In this document: positions 25,000-35,543 of the stretch, one piece after another | How positions within the stretch are numbered: the stretch's first letter is position 1 | Layout: every line of letters starts with the position of its first letter | Source of the DNA: Paenibacillus sp. sptzw28 | GTDB lineage: Bacteria; Bacillota; Bacilli; Paenibacillales; Paenibacillaceae | Direction of reading: 5' to 3' | Assembly: GCF_019550795.1 (NCBI RefSeq) | Contig: NZ_CP080545.1 | Span: 1-64,000, forward strand | DNA: 64,000 nucleotides | The notes under the pieces: generated by a model | Seen by the model: the letters and a program-made list of their open reading frames with translations, nothing else | Databases searched by the model: none | What the model was told of the DNA's origin: nothing | Position numbers and translations under genes: made by a program

Positions 25000-27120
25000 C
25001 TATTTCCGAACAAGCTTCCATTTCTGACCGGCAGAACCGTTATTCGTCCATATTTGCACGTTGGCGCCGTTTGCCGTTCCGCTTCCGCTGACCTCGAGCA
25101 CTTTGTTGCTATTGGCGTCGACTAATTTAAACGTGCCGTCATTATTGCTAACAATCCTCCACTTCTGGTTCGCTCCACCGCCGGATGTCCATATCTGCAC
25201 ATTCGTTCCGTCGGCAGTGCCAAAACTGGTCACGTCGAGCGATTTGCCGCTTTGGACGCCAAGCACCCTGTATGTTCCGTCTCCGTTGCTTGTAATGGTC
25301 CATCGTTGATTGGTAGCGCCGGTGCTCTGCCAGATTTGCACGTTCGTCCCGTCCGCGGTACCGCCGGAGGCAACATCCAACACTTTACCGCTGTTTGGAT
25401 TCTGCAGCTCGTATGTCGCTCCCGAGGAGATCCCTCCGCGAATGAACTTCCACTTCTGGGCAGCACCGCCGTTGTCCGACCAGATCTGCACGTTCGTTCC
25501 GTTTGCCGTTCCGATATCGGTCACATCAAGCGCTTTGCCGCTGTTGGAGTCGATTAATTTATACGTACCATCCGCATTGCCTATAATTCTCCATTTCTGA
25601 TTCGCGCCGCCTAAGTATGACCATATTTGCACGTTCGTTCCATTCGCAGTGCCAAGACCACTGACATCAAGCGCTTTGCCGCTTTGGACGCCAATCAAAC
25701 GGTATGTGCCGTCACCGTTGTCAATAATGGTGAAGCGCTGATTATCGCCGCCGGTATCCTGCCAGATCTGCACATTCGTCCCGTTGGCTGTCCCGCCGGA
25801 AGCAACGTCCAATACCTTACCGCTGTTCGGATTCATCAGCGTATAGGTCTCGCCTGATATAACCGGGCTTTGCGTGTATAACAACGTCGTAAACGGCTGA
25901 TGATCAGTCGAAATGCCCTCCGGTCGAACCGAGGCTACGAGTGATTTGGTATAGTAGACCGGATCCGAGGGTGTGACATCAGCCAACCCTTTCACGCTGT
26001 GGTAATGGTTCCACACCATCTCGTATATCGGACGCCATTGCCCCCTGCCCGCTTCGGAGACTACAGGCTCGTTTCTCCAGTCAAAGGTATAGATAGGCGT
26101 AAACGGCACCGTACCGCCGTTAACATATTTGGCCGTATATTCAAATCCTTTAAGAATGAGCTGATTCGAATATTCGTATAAATCTTCGAAACTTGCATCA
26201 CCGTTGTGTTGAATGTACGACATTTGCGCCATGTTCGCCAGTGCCCCGATCCCAAGCTGGGTATGAGGCTGATCGCGGCCACTTTCCTCGGACTGCGCCA
26301 GGTTCGGGTCGCTTGTAGGAAAGAGATAGTAAGTCGCCCGCCCGTTAAAATTCCCGTTCTTGAAATGATCGACAGCTTCATTGTATAGGGCGATATCATC
26401 GCACAAGATGCCGATCGCCATGATCGTTTGCATGGCAACAAGGTCCTGGTTACCGCGATAATAGTAAGGGTATGTCGATCCGTTTTTATTGTAGTGGTTT
26501 GCGAGATAGTCGCGCAGACCCGGATAAAAATAGTTTCGAAGCATATCTTTTGCCGCAGTGAATTTACCGGCGTTCACCCATGCGGTGTCCCCCCGCAAAA
26601 TATCAGCCGCAGCTGCCAGCCTTATACCTGTGATCCCTGCCAGTAATTGAACTTCATCGCCGCCTACCGCAGTGTTCACCTTACTTGACCAAGCATCCAA
26701 AATTTGCTGTGCTTTCAATTTTGCATTATTGGCCTCCGTTGAATCGCTTGAAACCTTCCAGATAATAGCCTGAACAAGCGCCGCCTCCGAATCGTTAAAC
26801 AGTTCAGTGTTCCCGTTATCCGGATGGCCTCCCCACCTGTACGGATCTGCTACAGGGTTCGGAGTATACGAAGGCGAAGCAAATGACGTATTCTTGCCGG
26901 CGTTCCATGAATCGATCCAAGGGCTGACCCCTGCCGCAACCTTCTGCTTGGCGCGGTCAAAATCGGCTTGTGAATACAATATCCCCCCATGCGTGAAAGT
27001 AGCAGCGCTTACATGTTTCGGGTTAGATATTACTCCGGTTAAAATGGTCGATAAGAACAACACAGCTGTCAGCGAAAACACCAAAACATTCCTGAAATCC
27101 TTTATGTTAAACAGGTTCAT
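25000..27120 (-). CDS. Secreted alginate-lyase-fold protein with two ricin-type lectin modules
   Basis: 706 residues. The signal peptide spans about residues 1-39 (V-S-A-A cleavage). Residues about 40-400 form an alpha-toroid of the alginate lyase superfamily: H-G-G-I-L-Y-S-Q-A-D-F-D-R-A-K, Y-Y-Y-R-G-N-Q-D-L-V-A-M-Q and E-E-S-G-R-D-Q-P-H-T-Q-L-G, where the Asn and His/Tyr are the usual lyase residues. Two ricin B beta-trefoils follow (about 424-562 and 567-706), each with three G-K-x-L-D/E-V ... N-Q/A-x-W repeats and N-V-Q-I-W motifs; the two copies are very alike. Such proteins cleave uronate-containing polysaccharides, and the lectins bind galactose or arabinose side chains (family knowledge). 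The exact substrate is unknown. A cre-like site lies upstream. Confidence 0.88.
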   Translation of the reverse strand: MNLFNIKDFRNVLVFSLTAVLFLSTILTGVISNPKHVSAATFTHGGILYSQADFDRAKQKVAAGVSPWIDSWNAGKNTSFASPSYTPNPVADPYRWGGHPDNGNTELFNDSEAALVQAIIWKVSSDSTEANNAKLKAQQILDAWSSKVNTAVGGDEVQLLAGITGIRLAAAADILRGDTAWVNAGKFTAAKDMLRNYFYPGLRDYLANHYNKNGSTYPYYYRGNQDLVAMQTIMAIGILCDDIALYNEAVDHFKNGNFNGRATYYLFPTSDPNLAQSEESGRDQPHTQLGIGALANMAQMSYIQHNGDASFEDLYEYSNQLILKGFEYTAKYVNGGTVPFTPIYTFDWRNEPVVSEAGRGQWRPIYEMVWNHYHSVKGLADVTPSDPVYYTKSLVASVRPEGISTDHQPFTTLLYTQSPVISGETYTLMNPNSGKVLDVASGGTANGTNVQIWQDTGGDNQRFTIIDNGDGTYRLIGVQSGKALDVSGLGTANGTNVQIWSYLGGANQKWRIIGNADGTYKLIDSNSGKALDVTDIGTANGTNVQIWSDNGGAAQKWKFIRGGISSGATYELQNPNSGKVLDVASGGTADGTNVQIWQSTGATNQRWTITSNGDGTYRVLGVQSGKSLDVTSFGTADGTNVQIWTSGGGANQKWRIVSNNDGTFKLVDANSNKVLEVSGSGTANGANVQIWTNNGSAGQKWKLVRK

Positions 27121-27296
27121 GTGATGCCTCCTTGTTAATAAATTGTGTTACTGTTAAATACGAGGGCAGGTTAAATAGCTCCTCATCTTGACATAAAACA
27201 TCTCCTTTGAAATGAATTTAAGTTATCGTGTACCTGATAGTACTGCGATTATCCATCATTTGATAACGGCTTCAGTTCTCCTTTCCGCTCGTTCTA

Positions 27297-27310
27297 TGGA
27301 AACGCTTTCG
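27297..27310. promoter_or_regulatory. Cre-like catabolite control site upstream of the lyase gene
   Basis: TGGAAACGCTTTCG matches TGWAANCGNTNWCA except for the third and last positions. A partner AAACGCTTCCA lies about 20 bases on. It is 177 bases before the lyase start, the usual place for CcpA repression. Confidence 0.55.
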
Positions 27311-27417
27311 TTTTATTCGTCTAAAAACGCTTCCATGCCTTACCTACTTTAAATAAAGGACCTCATTTTGGAAACTTTAAAAATTGATCATCCAATTAAA
27401 ATTTGATAAAACTACGC

Positions 27418-27446
27418 AAAAAAGAGCTCCGGAGAGCCCTCTCTGA
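27418..27446 (-). terminator. Terminator after glgD
   Basis: On the minus strand GAGGGCTC-TCCG-GAGCTC (one G-U) followed by TTTTTT. Confidence 0.65.
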
Positions 27447-27511
27447 TTCTATTATGACAAAGTCTTACTGCCTTCGCGATCCGTATACTATTCCGATATA
27501 CAACCGCAGCA

Positions 27512-28624
27512 TTAAATACGGCTCTTCTTGGTGAATACCGTAGGCGACGTTTCCTCACCTGCCAGCATGTTTCCGCGAGTGACATATACCTCTTTATCGA
27601 GGATGACGTGGTCCAGAGTGGAGTCCTCTTCGATCACGCATTTCTGCATCAGAATGCTGTTTCTGACAACGGCGCCTTTGCCGATTCGAACCCCCCGGAA
27701 CAAGATGCTGTTCTCGACCGTTCCCTCAATTATACAGCCGTTAGCCACCTGCGAATTGGATACGTTCGCGCTCCGGGCATATCTGGCCGGCGGTTCGTCC
27801 TTGATCTTCGTATAAATCAAACCGGGCTCGTAGAAGAGAGACTTCCATACTTCGGGATTTAGCAGTTCTTTACTGTACTTGTAATAATTTTGGACGGAAT
27901 TGATGATGGCGAGATAGCCTTTGTATTCGTAGGCGTGTACCTTTAATGTGTTCAGATTCCGGATAATGACATGCCGCACCAGATCGTAGTAATTTTGATT
28001 GACGCTTTTCTTAACCAAATCAATCAGCAGGTCTTTCTTGATGACGATCATGCGCATATATACTTTACTGCTTTGATTGGTTAGCCGGTTCTCGGTCATG
28101 CGTACAACCCGTCCGTCTTCAGCGATATCAAGCGTAATGAGGTTTGAGAAATCCCCGCTGTCATCCTCCATTTCCTTGTAAATAACGGTGATATCCGCCT
28201 TGGTCCTCTGGTGGTTCTCCACCGCTTCGGTATAGTTGATATTGCAGATCATGTGACTGCTGGAAACGACTACGTACTCTTCATTGCTGCGGTCGAAGTA
28301 TTCGAGGGAGCCGTAAAAGTTTTGCAAATCGCCGTTAAAACCCGGAGCATGGCTGTTATTGGGCGGTAGAATGAACAACCCCCGGTGCTTTCTATCCAGG
28401 TCCCACTCTTTTCCTGAACCAAGGTGGTCGATGATGGAACGATAACTATTATGAGCGAGCACCGCCACATTATTGATCCCGGAATTCACCATGTTGGACA
28501 GCACAAAATCAATCAGACGGTATCGGCCCCCGAAGGGTACCGTCGCAGTGGCCCGTGAATATGTCAGTTCGTGAAGGAGCGGCTGATTGATGCTGAGGTT
28601 GATAACACCTAACACATTATTCAT
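27512..28624 (-). CDS. glgD: Glucose-1-phosphate adenylyltransferase regulatory subunit GlgD
   Basis: 370 residues. Nucleotidyltransferase fold followed by a left-handed beta helix of hexapeptide repeats (about 285-370: I-E-G-T-V-E-N-S-I-L, V-I-E-E-D-S-T-L-D-H-V). The N-terminal triphosphate loop is degenerate (no G-G-x-G-x-R-L) but P-F-G-G-R-Y-R-L-I-D-F is kept, as in the non-catalytic GlgD of Bacilli. It pairs with GlgC to make ADP-glucose for glycogen. It follows glgC with a 12-base gap. The rest of the usual Bacillus operon (glgA, glgP, glgB) is not here. Confidence 0.94.
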   Translation of the reverse strand: MNNVLGVINLSINQPLLHELTYSRATATVPFGGRYRLIDFVLSNMVNSGINNVAVLAHNSYRSIIDHLGSGKEWDLDRKHRGLFILPPNNSHAPGFNGDLQNFYGSLEYFDRSNEEYVVVSSSHMICNINYTEAVENHQRTKADITVIYKEMEDDSGDFSNLITLDIAEDGRVVRMTENRLTNQSSKVYMRMIVIKKDLLIDLVKKSVNQNYYDLVRHVIIRNLNTLKVHAYEYKGYLAIINSVQNYYKYSKELLNPEVWKSLFYEPGLIYTKIKDEPPARYARSANVSNSQVANGCIIEGTVENSILFRGVRIGKGAVVRNSILMQKCVIEEDSTLDHVILDKEVYVTRGNMLAGEETSPTVFTKKSRI

Positions 28625-28636
28625 CGCGAATCACTC

Positions 28637-29785
28637 CTATACCAATTGAGAAGAAATGACCATATTATCGCCGACCAAGGTGATTTCCGCCGATTCGTCC
28701 GGGCTTCCGACATGCGCCCCGTCCTGGATAACGGTTCCTGACCCGATTATAGCCTTATGGATCGTTACGTTCTCCCCGATTTGGGCGTAAGGCATGATGA
28801 CCGAGTCTTTGATGAGACTGCCTTGGCCGACGTGAACGCCGTAAAACAATACGGAGTGATCAACTTCCCCGAATACCATGCATCCTTCGTTCACCAGGGA
28901 GCCGATAACTTTACCGGTAGACGCAATATGGTGCGGGGGCTTGTTCGGGTTCTTTGCGTAAATCCGCCATTTGTGGTCATGAAGCGTAAACGGCGGATCG
29001 TCGAGCAGCAGATCCATATGCGCTTCCCACAGACTTTCGACAGTTCCGACATCCTTCCAGTACCCGTTGAAACGGTAGGCAAAGATCGAATTGCCGCTAT
29101 CGAGCATTGATGGAATGATGTCTTTGCCGAAGTCATTGTCCGATTCGGGGTTTTCTGCATCGGCGATTAAGTTTCTTCTCAGCACATCCCACGTAAATAT
29201 GTAAATTCCCATGGAAGCAAGGTTGTTTTTCGGCTGCTTCGGTTTTTCCTCAAACTCGGTAATTCGGTCGTCCGAATCCACATCCATGATGCCGAACCGG
29301 CTTGCTTCCTGAATCGGCACTTCGATAACCGCGATAGTGGCATCGGCCTTAGATTCCTTGTGCTGCTCAAGCATGAGGGCGTAATTCATCTTGTATACAT
29401 GGTCACCGGAAATCACCAGCACATAATCGGGATCGTATTGCTCGAGATAATGAATATTCTGGTATATCGCGTGTGCGGTTCCTTTGTACCAGCTGCCGCC
29501 TCTTTGTTCCATAAAAGGGGGAAGTACGGTCACCCCGCCGTTTTTCCGGTCCAAATCCCATGAGCTGCCGATTCCGATGTAGGAGTTTAGTACCATCGGC
29601 TGATATTGGGTCAGCACACCTACCGTGTGAATACCCGAATTACTGCAGTTGCTCAGGGTAAAATCAATAATCCGGTACTTGCCGCCGAAGGGTACTGCAG
29701 GTTTTGCCAGCTTTGTTGTCAAATGGCTTAATCTTTTGCCTTCACCGCCTGCGAGCAGCATGGCTACACATTCTTGTTTCTGCAT
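28637..29785 (-). CDS. glgC: Glucose-1-phosphate adenylyltransferase catalytic subunit GlgC
   Basis: 382 residues. It makes ADP-glucose from glucose 1-phosphate and ATP, the committed step of glycogen synthesis. The active N-terminal loop [10 protein letters not shown] is at about residues 10-19, then [11 protein letters not shown], the sugar-binding [11 protein letters not shown] (about 128) and F-E-E-K-P. A beta-helix C-terminus follows. It is first in a two-gene operon with glgD; a cre-like site lies about 200 bases upstream. Confidence 0.97.
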   Translation of the reverse strand: MQKQECVAMLLAGGEGKRLSHLTTKLAKPAVPFGGKYRIIDFTLSNCSNSGIHTVGVLTQYQPMVLNSYIGIGSSWDLDRKNGGVTVLPPFMEQRGGSWYKGTAHAIYQNIHYLEQYDPDYVLVISGDHVYKMNYALMLEQHKESKADATIAVIEVPIQEASRFGIMDVDSDDRITEFEEKPKQPKNNLASMGIYIFTWDVLRRNLIADAENPESDNDFGKDIIPSMLDSGNSIFAYRFNGYWKDVGTVESLWEAHMDLLLDDPPFTLHDHKWRIYAKNPNKPPHHIASTGKVIGSLVNEGCMVFGEVDHSVLFYGVHVGQGSLIKDSVIMPYAQIGENVTIHKAIIGSGTVIQDGAHVGSPDESAEITLVGDNMVISSQLV

Positions 29786-29987
29786 CCGGCTCTCTCCCGT
29801 CTCTTATCAATTTCCGGCAAATTTTGAGCAGATCAAAGGTGAGAATGCCTTTCCCGAAGAAAATAAACCCGCTTACAAAACAAATTTAAGAGAATCGCCA
29901 TTTAATAGATAGAATATTCTGAAAACAAACTATATATGCCTTCCACCTTCTTTCCAGCCTAGAAATTGATTACTTTTATCAATTTTA

Positions 29988-30001
29988 TGTAAGCGTATAC
30001 A
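29988..30001. promoter_or_regulatory. Cre-like site upstream of glgC
   Basis: TGTAAGCGTATACA fits TGWAANCGNTNWCA except position 10. It is nearly palindromic, as expected for CcpA. Confidence 0.6.
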
Positions 30002-30127
30002 TAATAGTAAAATAATGATACCTTTTCGGAATGGGGAAGTCAAGGAAGGGGCGTTCGGCTTTCCCCGGCATCACATACTCAAGTTTGATTTCAATAATCT
30101 CACCCTTCCACACCTTTCAGATAAAAA

Positions 30128-30164
30128 AATACCCGGCCGCGCATTTAACTGCTGCGGCCGGGTA
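30128..30164 (-). terminator. Terminator after the large SLH surface protein
   Basis: ATACCCGGCCGC with GCGGCCGGGTAT, loop of about 13 bases; on the minus strand it is followed by TTTTTTT. Confidence 0.9.
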
Positions 30165-30198
30165 TAATCAATCCTTACTCAACAAACCTTACGCCCCG

Positions 30199-33100
30199 TT
30201 ACTCGACGTTATCATTAATGTTCTTCACCCATGTCTCGCTGCCGTCCGCATTACGGATCGACTCATGCGAGACAGTGGCTTCCTGCACATCTCCGAATGC
30301 CCAGTGAGTTTCCGGAATATCCGGGAACTGCACTTCCATGCCTTTGAGAGGTCCGCGGTGCAGCATCCGGTTAATCAGCGTTACAGCCTCGGACCTGGAT
30401 ATGCTGTTGCCCGGCTTGAACGTTCCGTCAGGATAGCCCAAGACGTATTTGCTGCGGTACAACTGCTCAATAGCGGAAGCTGCCCAGTGTCCCTTTACAT
30501 CGGAAAAATGCTGCTCGTCGGATTGACCGACATTAAGCTTGAGGAAGCGTGTCATTACTGCTGCCAGCTCGCCTCTGGTGACAGGCGCATCGGGACGGTA
30601 CGTACCGTCTTCGAACCCGCCGAAGTAACCGTTCTTCACTGCAATCTTGATATATTTCGCGGCCCAGAAATCGGCCGGCACATCGATGAAGCTCAGTGAT
30701 TCGGCTGGTTCGCCGTTCTCCGCGAGACGGGCGACAACCGCAGCCAGTTCGGCACGCGTAAGTGAACGAGTCGGCTTGAACAGACCGTCAGGAAATCCGA
30801 GAATATAGCGCTGGTGCTGCAGATTGGCATAACGATTCGAGAACACCTGAATCTTGATTGCCGACTGTGCCTTCACCGGCTCGGCCGAATTACCGTTTAC
30901 GGAGAATTCGCCCGATGCGTCGAAGGACGCTTCCTGCGCATTCAGCTGCGGCCACTTGACAACGACGGCGAAGCTTCCTTTTTGCCCTGCGGCCAGATCT
31001 TTAACCGCCCATGTAATCTTGTTTCCGCTAACTTGGCCTCCGTCTGCATCTACAACTTCCACGCCCTCCGGCAGTGTTATTGTAACGTTTCCGGATACCA
31101 TGGAAGTAAGGGATTTATTGGAGTAATCAACCGTAATGGTCGATTGTCCGCCCTCTTCCACGAGATTTTTGTCCACGGATAAATTGAGCGATACCTCCGG
31201 CTTGGCCGGCGGGAAATAAGCGCCTCCCGAGAACGGGTTCAATTTAAGGTCATGTCTCACGATATCCCGTTCTACCGAAATCGTCGGGCTCGTGTACGTC
31301 TGGTACCCGTCCTTCGTAACGACCAGATAATAATCCGTCTCCGGGAAAACCATGTACGCGTAGAAACCATGCACGTCGCTGTACTGCTCCGGACTCGCGT
31401 TATTGTTCGGTTCGAAGCCGACAAGCGCAGGAAGAGTAACTTTCCCGTGCGGTGTTCTGCCATTGTCCTTATTGCGCTGTGTATCCGCATAGTGCAGAAC
31501 GACCTTCGCACCTTCGATAGTCGCGCCTGTAACGGCGTCCGTGATCGTCCCGTACGGATCGACCAGTTCCTCGGTAATGTTCATTTCACCGTTGGCTTTA
31601 ACGCCGACAGTCCCGCGGCTTATGGTAATTTCTACGCCGGGCTCTAATTCATAGCGGACTTCCAGCGTATAATCGCCTACGGATAATCCGTCCGCATTGA
31701 ACAGACCTTGAGCTTGCAGCTCGAATGCTTTCGGAACGCCGCCCTCGGAAACATAATTTCCGCCGGCATCCTTCAGGTACACTTTGGTTTTGCCAATCAA
31801 TTCATTGCTGATCAGACTTGATTTGCCGTCCGGATTCTTGAAGAGGACGATACCGGTTACGGTCTTCTCGGAATCGAAGCTCTCGTCATTGCTGCCGGTT
31901 ACCTCACCGACCTTGGCTTTCTGATTGAAGGTTACAGGCGTTTCTACTCCGCCTACAAGAACCTGCTGTGTAATTTGCAGATTGTATTCCGCGTCCCCCT
32001 TCGGAACCGGAATCGAATACGCACCGTTGGCGTCGGTAACAACCGTCCGGTCAAAGTCCACGCCTGCTTCGATCTTCCCGTCTCCATTGAGATCGAGCGT
32101 TACGCGTACCGTCGTACCGGCAACCGGCTGGTTCGAGTCTCCCTTGGTAATGACCCCGTTAATGCTCGCCGGTTGGAAGTATATCTTAATCTCATCTTGC
32201 CCGAACAACCCTTTGGAAGGATCATATACTTTGGCCGTAACCGGAATCTGCTGCTCGTTGATACCTGTAATTTTCTCCGATTTATACGTTACGACCGCTT
32301 TCCCCTGTTCATTTGTGACAGCTTTATTAGAGCCTACGAACGACCCTTTAGGAGCGCTGAATTCCACTTCAACCCCGGAGATTGGATTGCCGTCCGAATC
32401 CACAAGCAAAGCCGTCAGCTCGGTGGTCGAATTGCCGTCTCCCACGATTCTCTCCGGATTGGCGCTCAGCTCCAGCCCCATTCCGACTAATTCAAACTTA
32501 TTGTCGGACAGCTTGGACGCCGGTTCTGCCGGAAGCAAGGAATTATCGGATTTCCTGGCCTCGAAGGTTACCGTATATTGTCCTGCAGCCGTTGCTGACG
32601 GAAGAATGAAATTGGCATTCTCCCATTTCTTGAATCCATCGGTTTGGTAAGTGTCTGCATTCATCAAAGTAAGCTTAACGGGCTTTCCATCAACCGTCGC
32701 AGTGACTTCATCAGCCAGAAGCGAGCTTACTGCCGATAATGGAAGCGGCTGTCCTGGAATAGCTTTGACAATTGCAGGATCCCCAAGCTCCTTGTCCCCT
32801 ACCCATCCGTCGAGTGACCGGTGAACCGTTATAATGACTTCGGCAGGTGTGCTTTGCTGTTGATAGACGCTGTCCGTCACAGTAAAGGAGAATTTATCCG
32901 TTCCCCACTTAAAGTCAGGGTCCGGCGTATAGATCCATTCTCCGGACTGCTGCTGCTGCAGCGTTCCGCTCGTTGGCTGTGCGGTAATGTTATATGCCAA
33001 TTCCGAGTTTTCCGCATCTTCGCCAACCAGCGTAACCGGAATCGATAACGTTCCTTCCTCCACATCCACAACCTGCGGTTTTGCAATCGGGATACCATCA

Positions 33101-35157
33101 TAAGTGATAGTTATATTAGCGGGCAGCTCCGAGTATTGCTTACCGTCGTACCCTTCCCACTGCAGAACGACCGGCTCACTTACCGGCAGTCCCGGTGCGG
33201 GATAAAAAACCAGGCTTTCGAGATCAGCGAAATTAATCTCATTATTTTCTTCATCTACATATGTCGTCCCGGTGACAGTCTTATATTGAAGTGTCCCCTT
33301 GTCGGCGGCCGGAACGGCAATACGCACTTTAGTCAATGTGTCGCCGTCATCATCCACATAGACCAAATCGTTCTTCGATATGGTAACAGGCTGCCCTTCA
33401 AGTCCCGTTTCCGCTGTGTTGATTACGATCGGTGGTGTATTGATGCTGATCGTAACAGTTGCGGGTTCTTGCCCATATTGCGTGCCATCCGATCCGTTCC
33501 ATTGGAACGTTACAGGCCCGGTTTGTTCCGGGGATGAAGGGATGTACTTGAGAGATTGCAGTTCGACTGCAGAAATCTCTTCGCCATCTGCGGCGACCTT
33601 CAGATCGCCATTCCCGCCTTCTTGATAGACCAATGTGCCGGTAACCGGCACTTGGACGATTTGCACCGTTGCCAGAGGGTCAGTAGCATCGGAATAAGCA
33701 TTTTCAATAAGATCGCCTACAGGTACTTCTGCAGTGCCCTTATTGACGGGAATCGCTATATCGCCGGCGCTGGGGGCCAGATTAGGCGTGATGGTTACAT
33801 CAGCATTGAACTGGGCATATTTGCCTTTAGCGGCATCATAGCCGTTCCATTGGAATGTGACCGCTTCATCGAAGCCGCCGTCCGGATTTGGTACGAATTG
33901 CAGATCGTCTAACTCATCGAAGGGGATTTCCTGTCCTGCATAGACAATTCCCGTTACGCTTTGGAGAACGCCGAATTCCGGATCCGGAATTGAGACGATT
34001 TTAACCTTGTTCAAGGTTAAAGGAGCGCTGTTAATTTTAGTGAATTTATCCTGAAATTCCTGACCGGTAAATACAGTCGGGGCATACTGCTGCGCATTTG
34101 GTTTCACGATATCCGAAACCTTCGGATCAAAGGTGGACAGCGTGTAAATATGCTGGGCTTCACCAGGGTTAAAGCTGCTGCCGTCTCTGTTGTCGAACAA
34201 AATAATATTTACTTTGTATTCTTTTGTCGGATCAATAGTAGCGTTCGTAAGCTGAATAGGAGCTGCCGGGGATTCCAATTCACCTTGCACGGCTCCCGGA
34301 AAAAATTGCTGCGAAGTTACCAGGTTCTGCTCGACAATGTCACCGCCGCCGTTCTCCACTTCCTGGATCACATTGATTTCCATTGCAAAATTGCCGTTAG
34401 TCTTCGGCAGAAATTCAGGGTCGATAATGAGCTTACCGCTCTGAACCTCGACACCCGCTGTTGTAATTTCGCCAGTAGTCCGGGCACCGCCGTCAATTAC
34501 AAGCTGGCCCCAATCGACATTGACGACCCAATCGCTGAAAGTAGTGGTAGCCTCAAAATAATGATGTGTGGAAATACCGACAAAGTTATCTCCTAATTGA
34601 ATCCTGCTAAGAGCCGCACTATCTAATTTAATGGCTGTCGTATTCCATAAATTGTTGTTACCGGAAAGAGCTCCGATGTAGGTGCTCTGCGTAAATTCTC
34701 TTTTATAAGTATTATCTTGGCCTGCCAGGGTGCTGTTAGGACTTTGAGCCCAATCGGTATAAGGGGCTCCTAACACGATATCCGTAGGGGTCGATGAAAA
34801 ATAAACACGGTCCCATTCCCCCGTGCCGCTATTTCCATCATACTCGTCCACATCCTGCGCACGAATTAGTAAATAAGCACTTTCTGCAGGTATCTGTTGA
34901 ACGTTTTCGATTTTGAATTCAATAGGATATAAGGGATCGCCGTTTCCTATTTTAGCGGCAAAGTCAAGGTCCTGATCTACAGCATTCTCGTTACCTCCCG
35001 AATCCAGTCCGCCCCAATTATCGGTATCGGTAAAAAAAGTAGCTCCGCCGCCAGTTCCTCCCCCTGCCGCAAACGCGGTAGGCGTCACTGCTCCTACCAG
35101 CAGAAACAGCGACATTAAAAGTGAGACTAAACGTTTCCCTACGACTCTCTGTTTCAA
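30199..35157 (-). CDS. Very large SLH-anchored modular surface protein
   Basis: 1652 residues from a TTG at 35157, chosen because AGAGGAG lies 10 bases upstream and the product then begins with a textbook signal peptide (L-K-Q-R-V-V-G-K-R-L, A-F-A cleavage near residue 31); the frame could extend 25 codons further but without such a site. After a beta-rich N-terminal domain come at least four cadherin-like repeats (each ending F-Q-W-N-G or L-Q-W-E-G-Y-D-G), an invasin-type Big-1 domain (D-S-D-G-N-P-I-S-G-V-E-V-E-F), carboxypeptidase-regulatory-like folds (N-G-D-G-K-I-E-A-G-V), a DUF11-like domain (I-T-L-P-E-G-V-E-V-V) and three SLH modules (about 1445-1630). It is probably a surface adhesin or stalk; the ligand is unknown. 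Confidence 0.9.
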   Translation of the reverse strand: MKQRVVGKRLVSLLMSLFLLVGAVTPTAFAAGGGTGGGATFFTDTDNWGGLDSGGNENAVDQDLDFAAKIGNGDPLYPIEFKIENVQQIPAESAYLLIRAQDVDEYDGNSGTGEWDRVYFSSTPTDIVLGAPYTDWAQSPNSTLAGQDNTYKREFTQSTYIGALSGNNNLWNTTAIKLDSAALSRIQLGDNFVGISTHHYFEATTTFSDWVVNVDWGQLVIDGGARTTGEITTAGVEVQSGKLIIDPEFLPKTNGNFAMEINVIQEVENGGGDIVEQNLVTSQQFFPGAVQGELESPAAPIQLTNATIDPTKEYKVNIILFDNRDGSSFNPGEAQHIYTLSTFDPKVSDIVKPNAQQYAPTVFTGQEFQDKFTKINSAPLTLNKVKIVSIPDPEFGVLQSVTGIVYAGQEIPFDELDDLQFVPNPDGGFDEAVTFQWNGYDAAKGKYAQFNADVTITPNLAPSAGDIAIPVNKGTAEVPVGDLIENAYSDATDPLATVQIVQVPVTGTLVYQEGGNGDLKVAADGEEISAVELQSLKYIPSSPEQTGPVTFQWNGSDGTQYGQEPATVTISINTPPIVINTAETGLEGQPVTISKNDLVYVDDDGDTLTKVRIAVPAADKGTLQYKTVTGTTYVDEENNEINFADLESLVFYPAPGLPVSEPVVLQWEGYDGKQYSELPANITITYDGIPIAKPQVVDVEEGTLSIPVTLVGEDAENSELAYNITAQPTSGTLQQQQSGEWIYTPDPDFKWGTDKFSFTVTDSVYQQQSTPAEVIITVHRSLDGWVGDKELGDPAIVKAIPGQPLPLSAVSSLLADEVTATVDGKPVKLTLMNADTYQTDGFKKWENANFILPSATAAGQYTVTFEARKSDNSLLPAEPASKLSDNKFELVGMGLELSANPERIVGDGNSTTELTALLVDSDGNPISGVEVEFSAPKGSFVGSNKAVTNEQGKAVVTYKSEKITGINEQQIPVTAKVYDPSKGLFGQDEIKIYFQPASINGVITKGDSNQPVAGTTVRVTLDLNGDGKIEAGVDFDRTVVTDANGAYSIPVPKGDAEYNLQITQQVLVGGVETPVTFNQKAKVGEVTGSNDESFDSEKTVTGIVLFKNPDGKSSLISNELIGKTKVYLKDAGGNYVSEGGVPKAFELQAQGLFNADGLSVGDYTLEVRYELEPGVEITISRGTVGVKANGEMNITEELVDPYGTITDAVTGATIEGAKVVLHYADTQRNKDNGRTPHGKVTLPALVGFEPNNNASPEQYSDVHGFYAYMVFPETDYYLVVTKDGYQTYTSPTISVERDIVRHDLKLNPFSGGAYFPPAKPEVSLNLSVDKNLVEEGGQSTITVDYSNKSLTSMVSGNVTITLPEGVEVVDADGGQVSGNKITWAVKDLAAGQKGSFAVVVKWPQLNAQEASFDASGEFSVNGNSAEPVKAQSAIKIQVFSNRYANLQHQRYILGFPDGLFKPTRSLTRAELAAVVARLAENGEPAESLSFIDVPADFWAAKYIKIAVKNGYFGGFEDGTYRPDAPVTRGELAAVMTRFLKLNVGQSDEQHFSDVKGHWAASAIEQLYRSKYVLGYPDGTFKPGNSISRSEAVTLINRMLHRGPLKGMEVQFPDIPETHWAFGDVQEATVSHESIRNADGSETWVKNINDNVE

Positions 35158-35466
35158 AATTTGATTTCTCCTCTCGACTATTCTGTTTGGCCGCTGCATG
35201 CTTAACCCCAAAGTGAAGCAGCCTTGTATCACCTCTGGGCCCTATTTACTATGTTAAACAGCAAATCTGTACAATTTCTAAAAAACCCCCTTAAAAAACC
35301 CTTTTTCGACATTATTTTTCTATTAAAGTTGCGAATTTTTGACAAAACCCAATAAAAGGCCGGGAAATCGACAATAGATGCATCCTTCGAACCAAGCTGC
35401 AGTCCACCTCTACTAAATCTTATGCATGACGATTCTTGTATCATCTATTAACGCCAAATAACAGAA
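35158..35466. other. 5' region of the SLH surface protein
   Basis: AT-rich and runs of A/T. It presumably holds the promoter of the minus-strand SLH gene. I saw no riboswitch or gene. Confidence 0.5.
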
Positions 35467-35495
35467 AAAGAGAGCACCTGTCACGGCGCTCTCTT
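35467..35495 (-). terminator. Terminator after the MarR gene
   Basis: AAGAGAGC/GCTCTCTT stem with a 13-base loop, A/T-rich on both sides. Confidence 0.7.
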
Positions 35496-35543
35496 ATCTC
35501 TTATCATAGCTTATACTATTATTTGAACCTTATGTTAACCGAC

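Larger units (their letters stand above)
27121..27511. other. Spacer between glgD and the lyase gene
   Basis: It holds the 5' region of the lyase gene with its cre-like sites and the glgD terminator at 27418-27446. No gene is seen. Confidence 0.6.
29786..30198. other. Spacer upstream of glgC
   Basis: AT-rich promoter region of glgC with a cre-like palindrome (29988-30001), and the terminator of the next minus-strand gene (30128-30164). No gene is supported. Confidence 0.6.
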
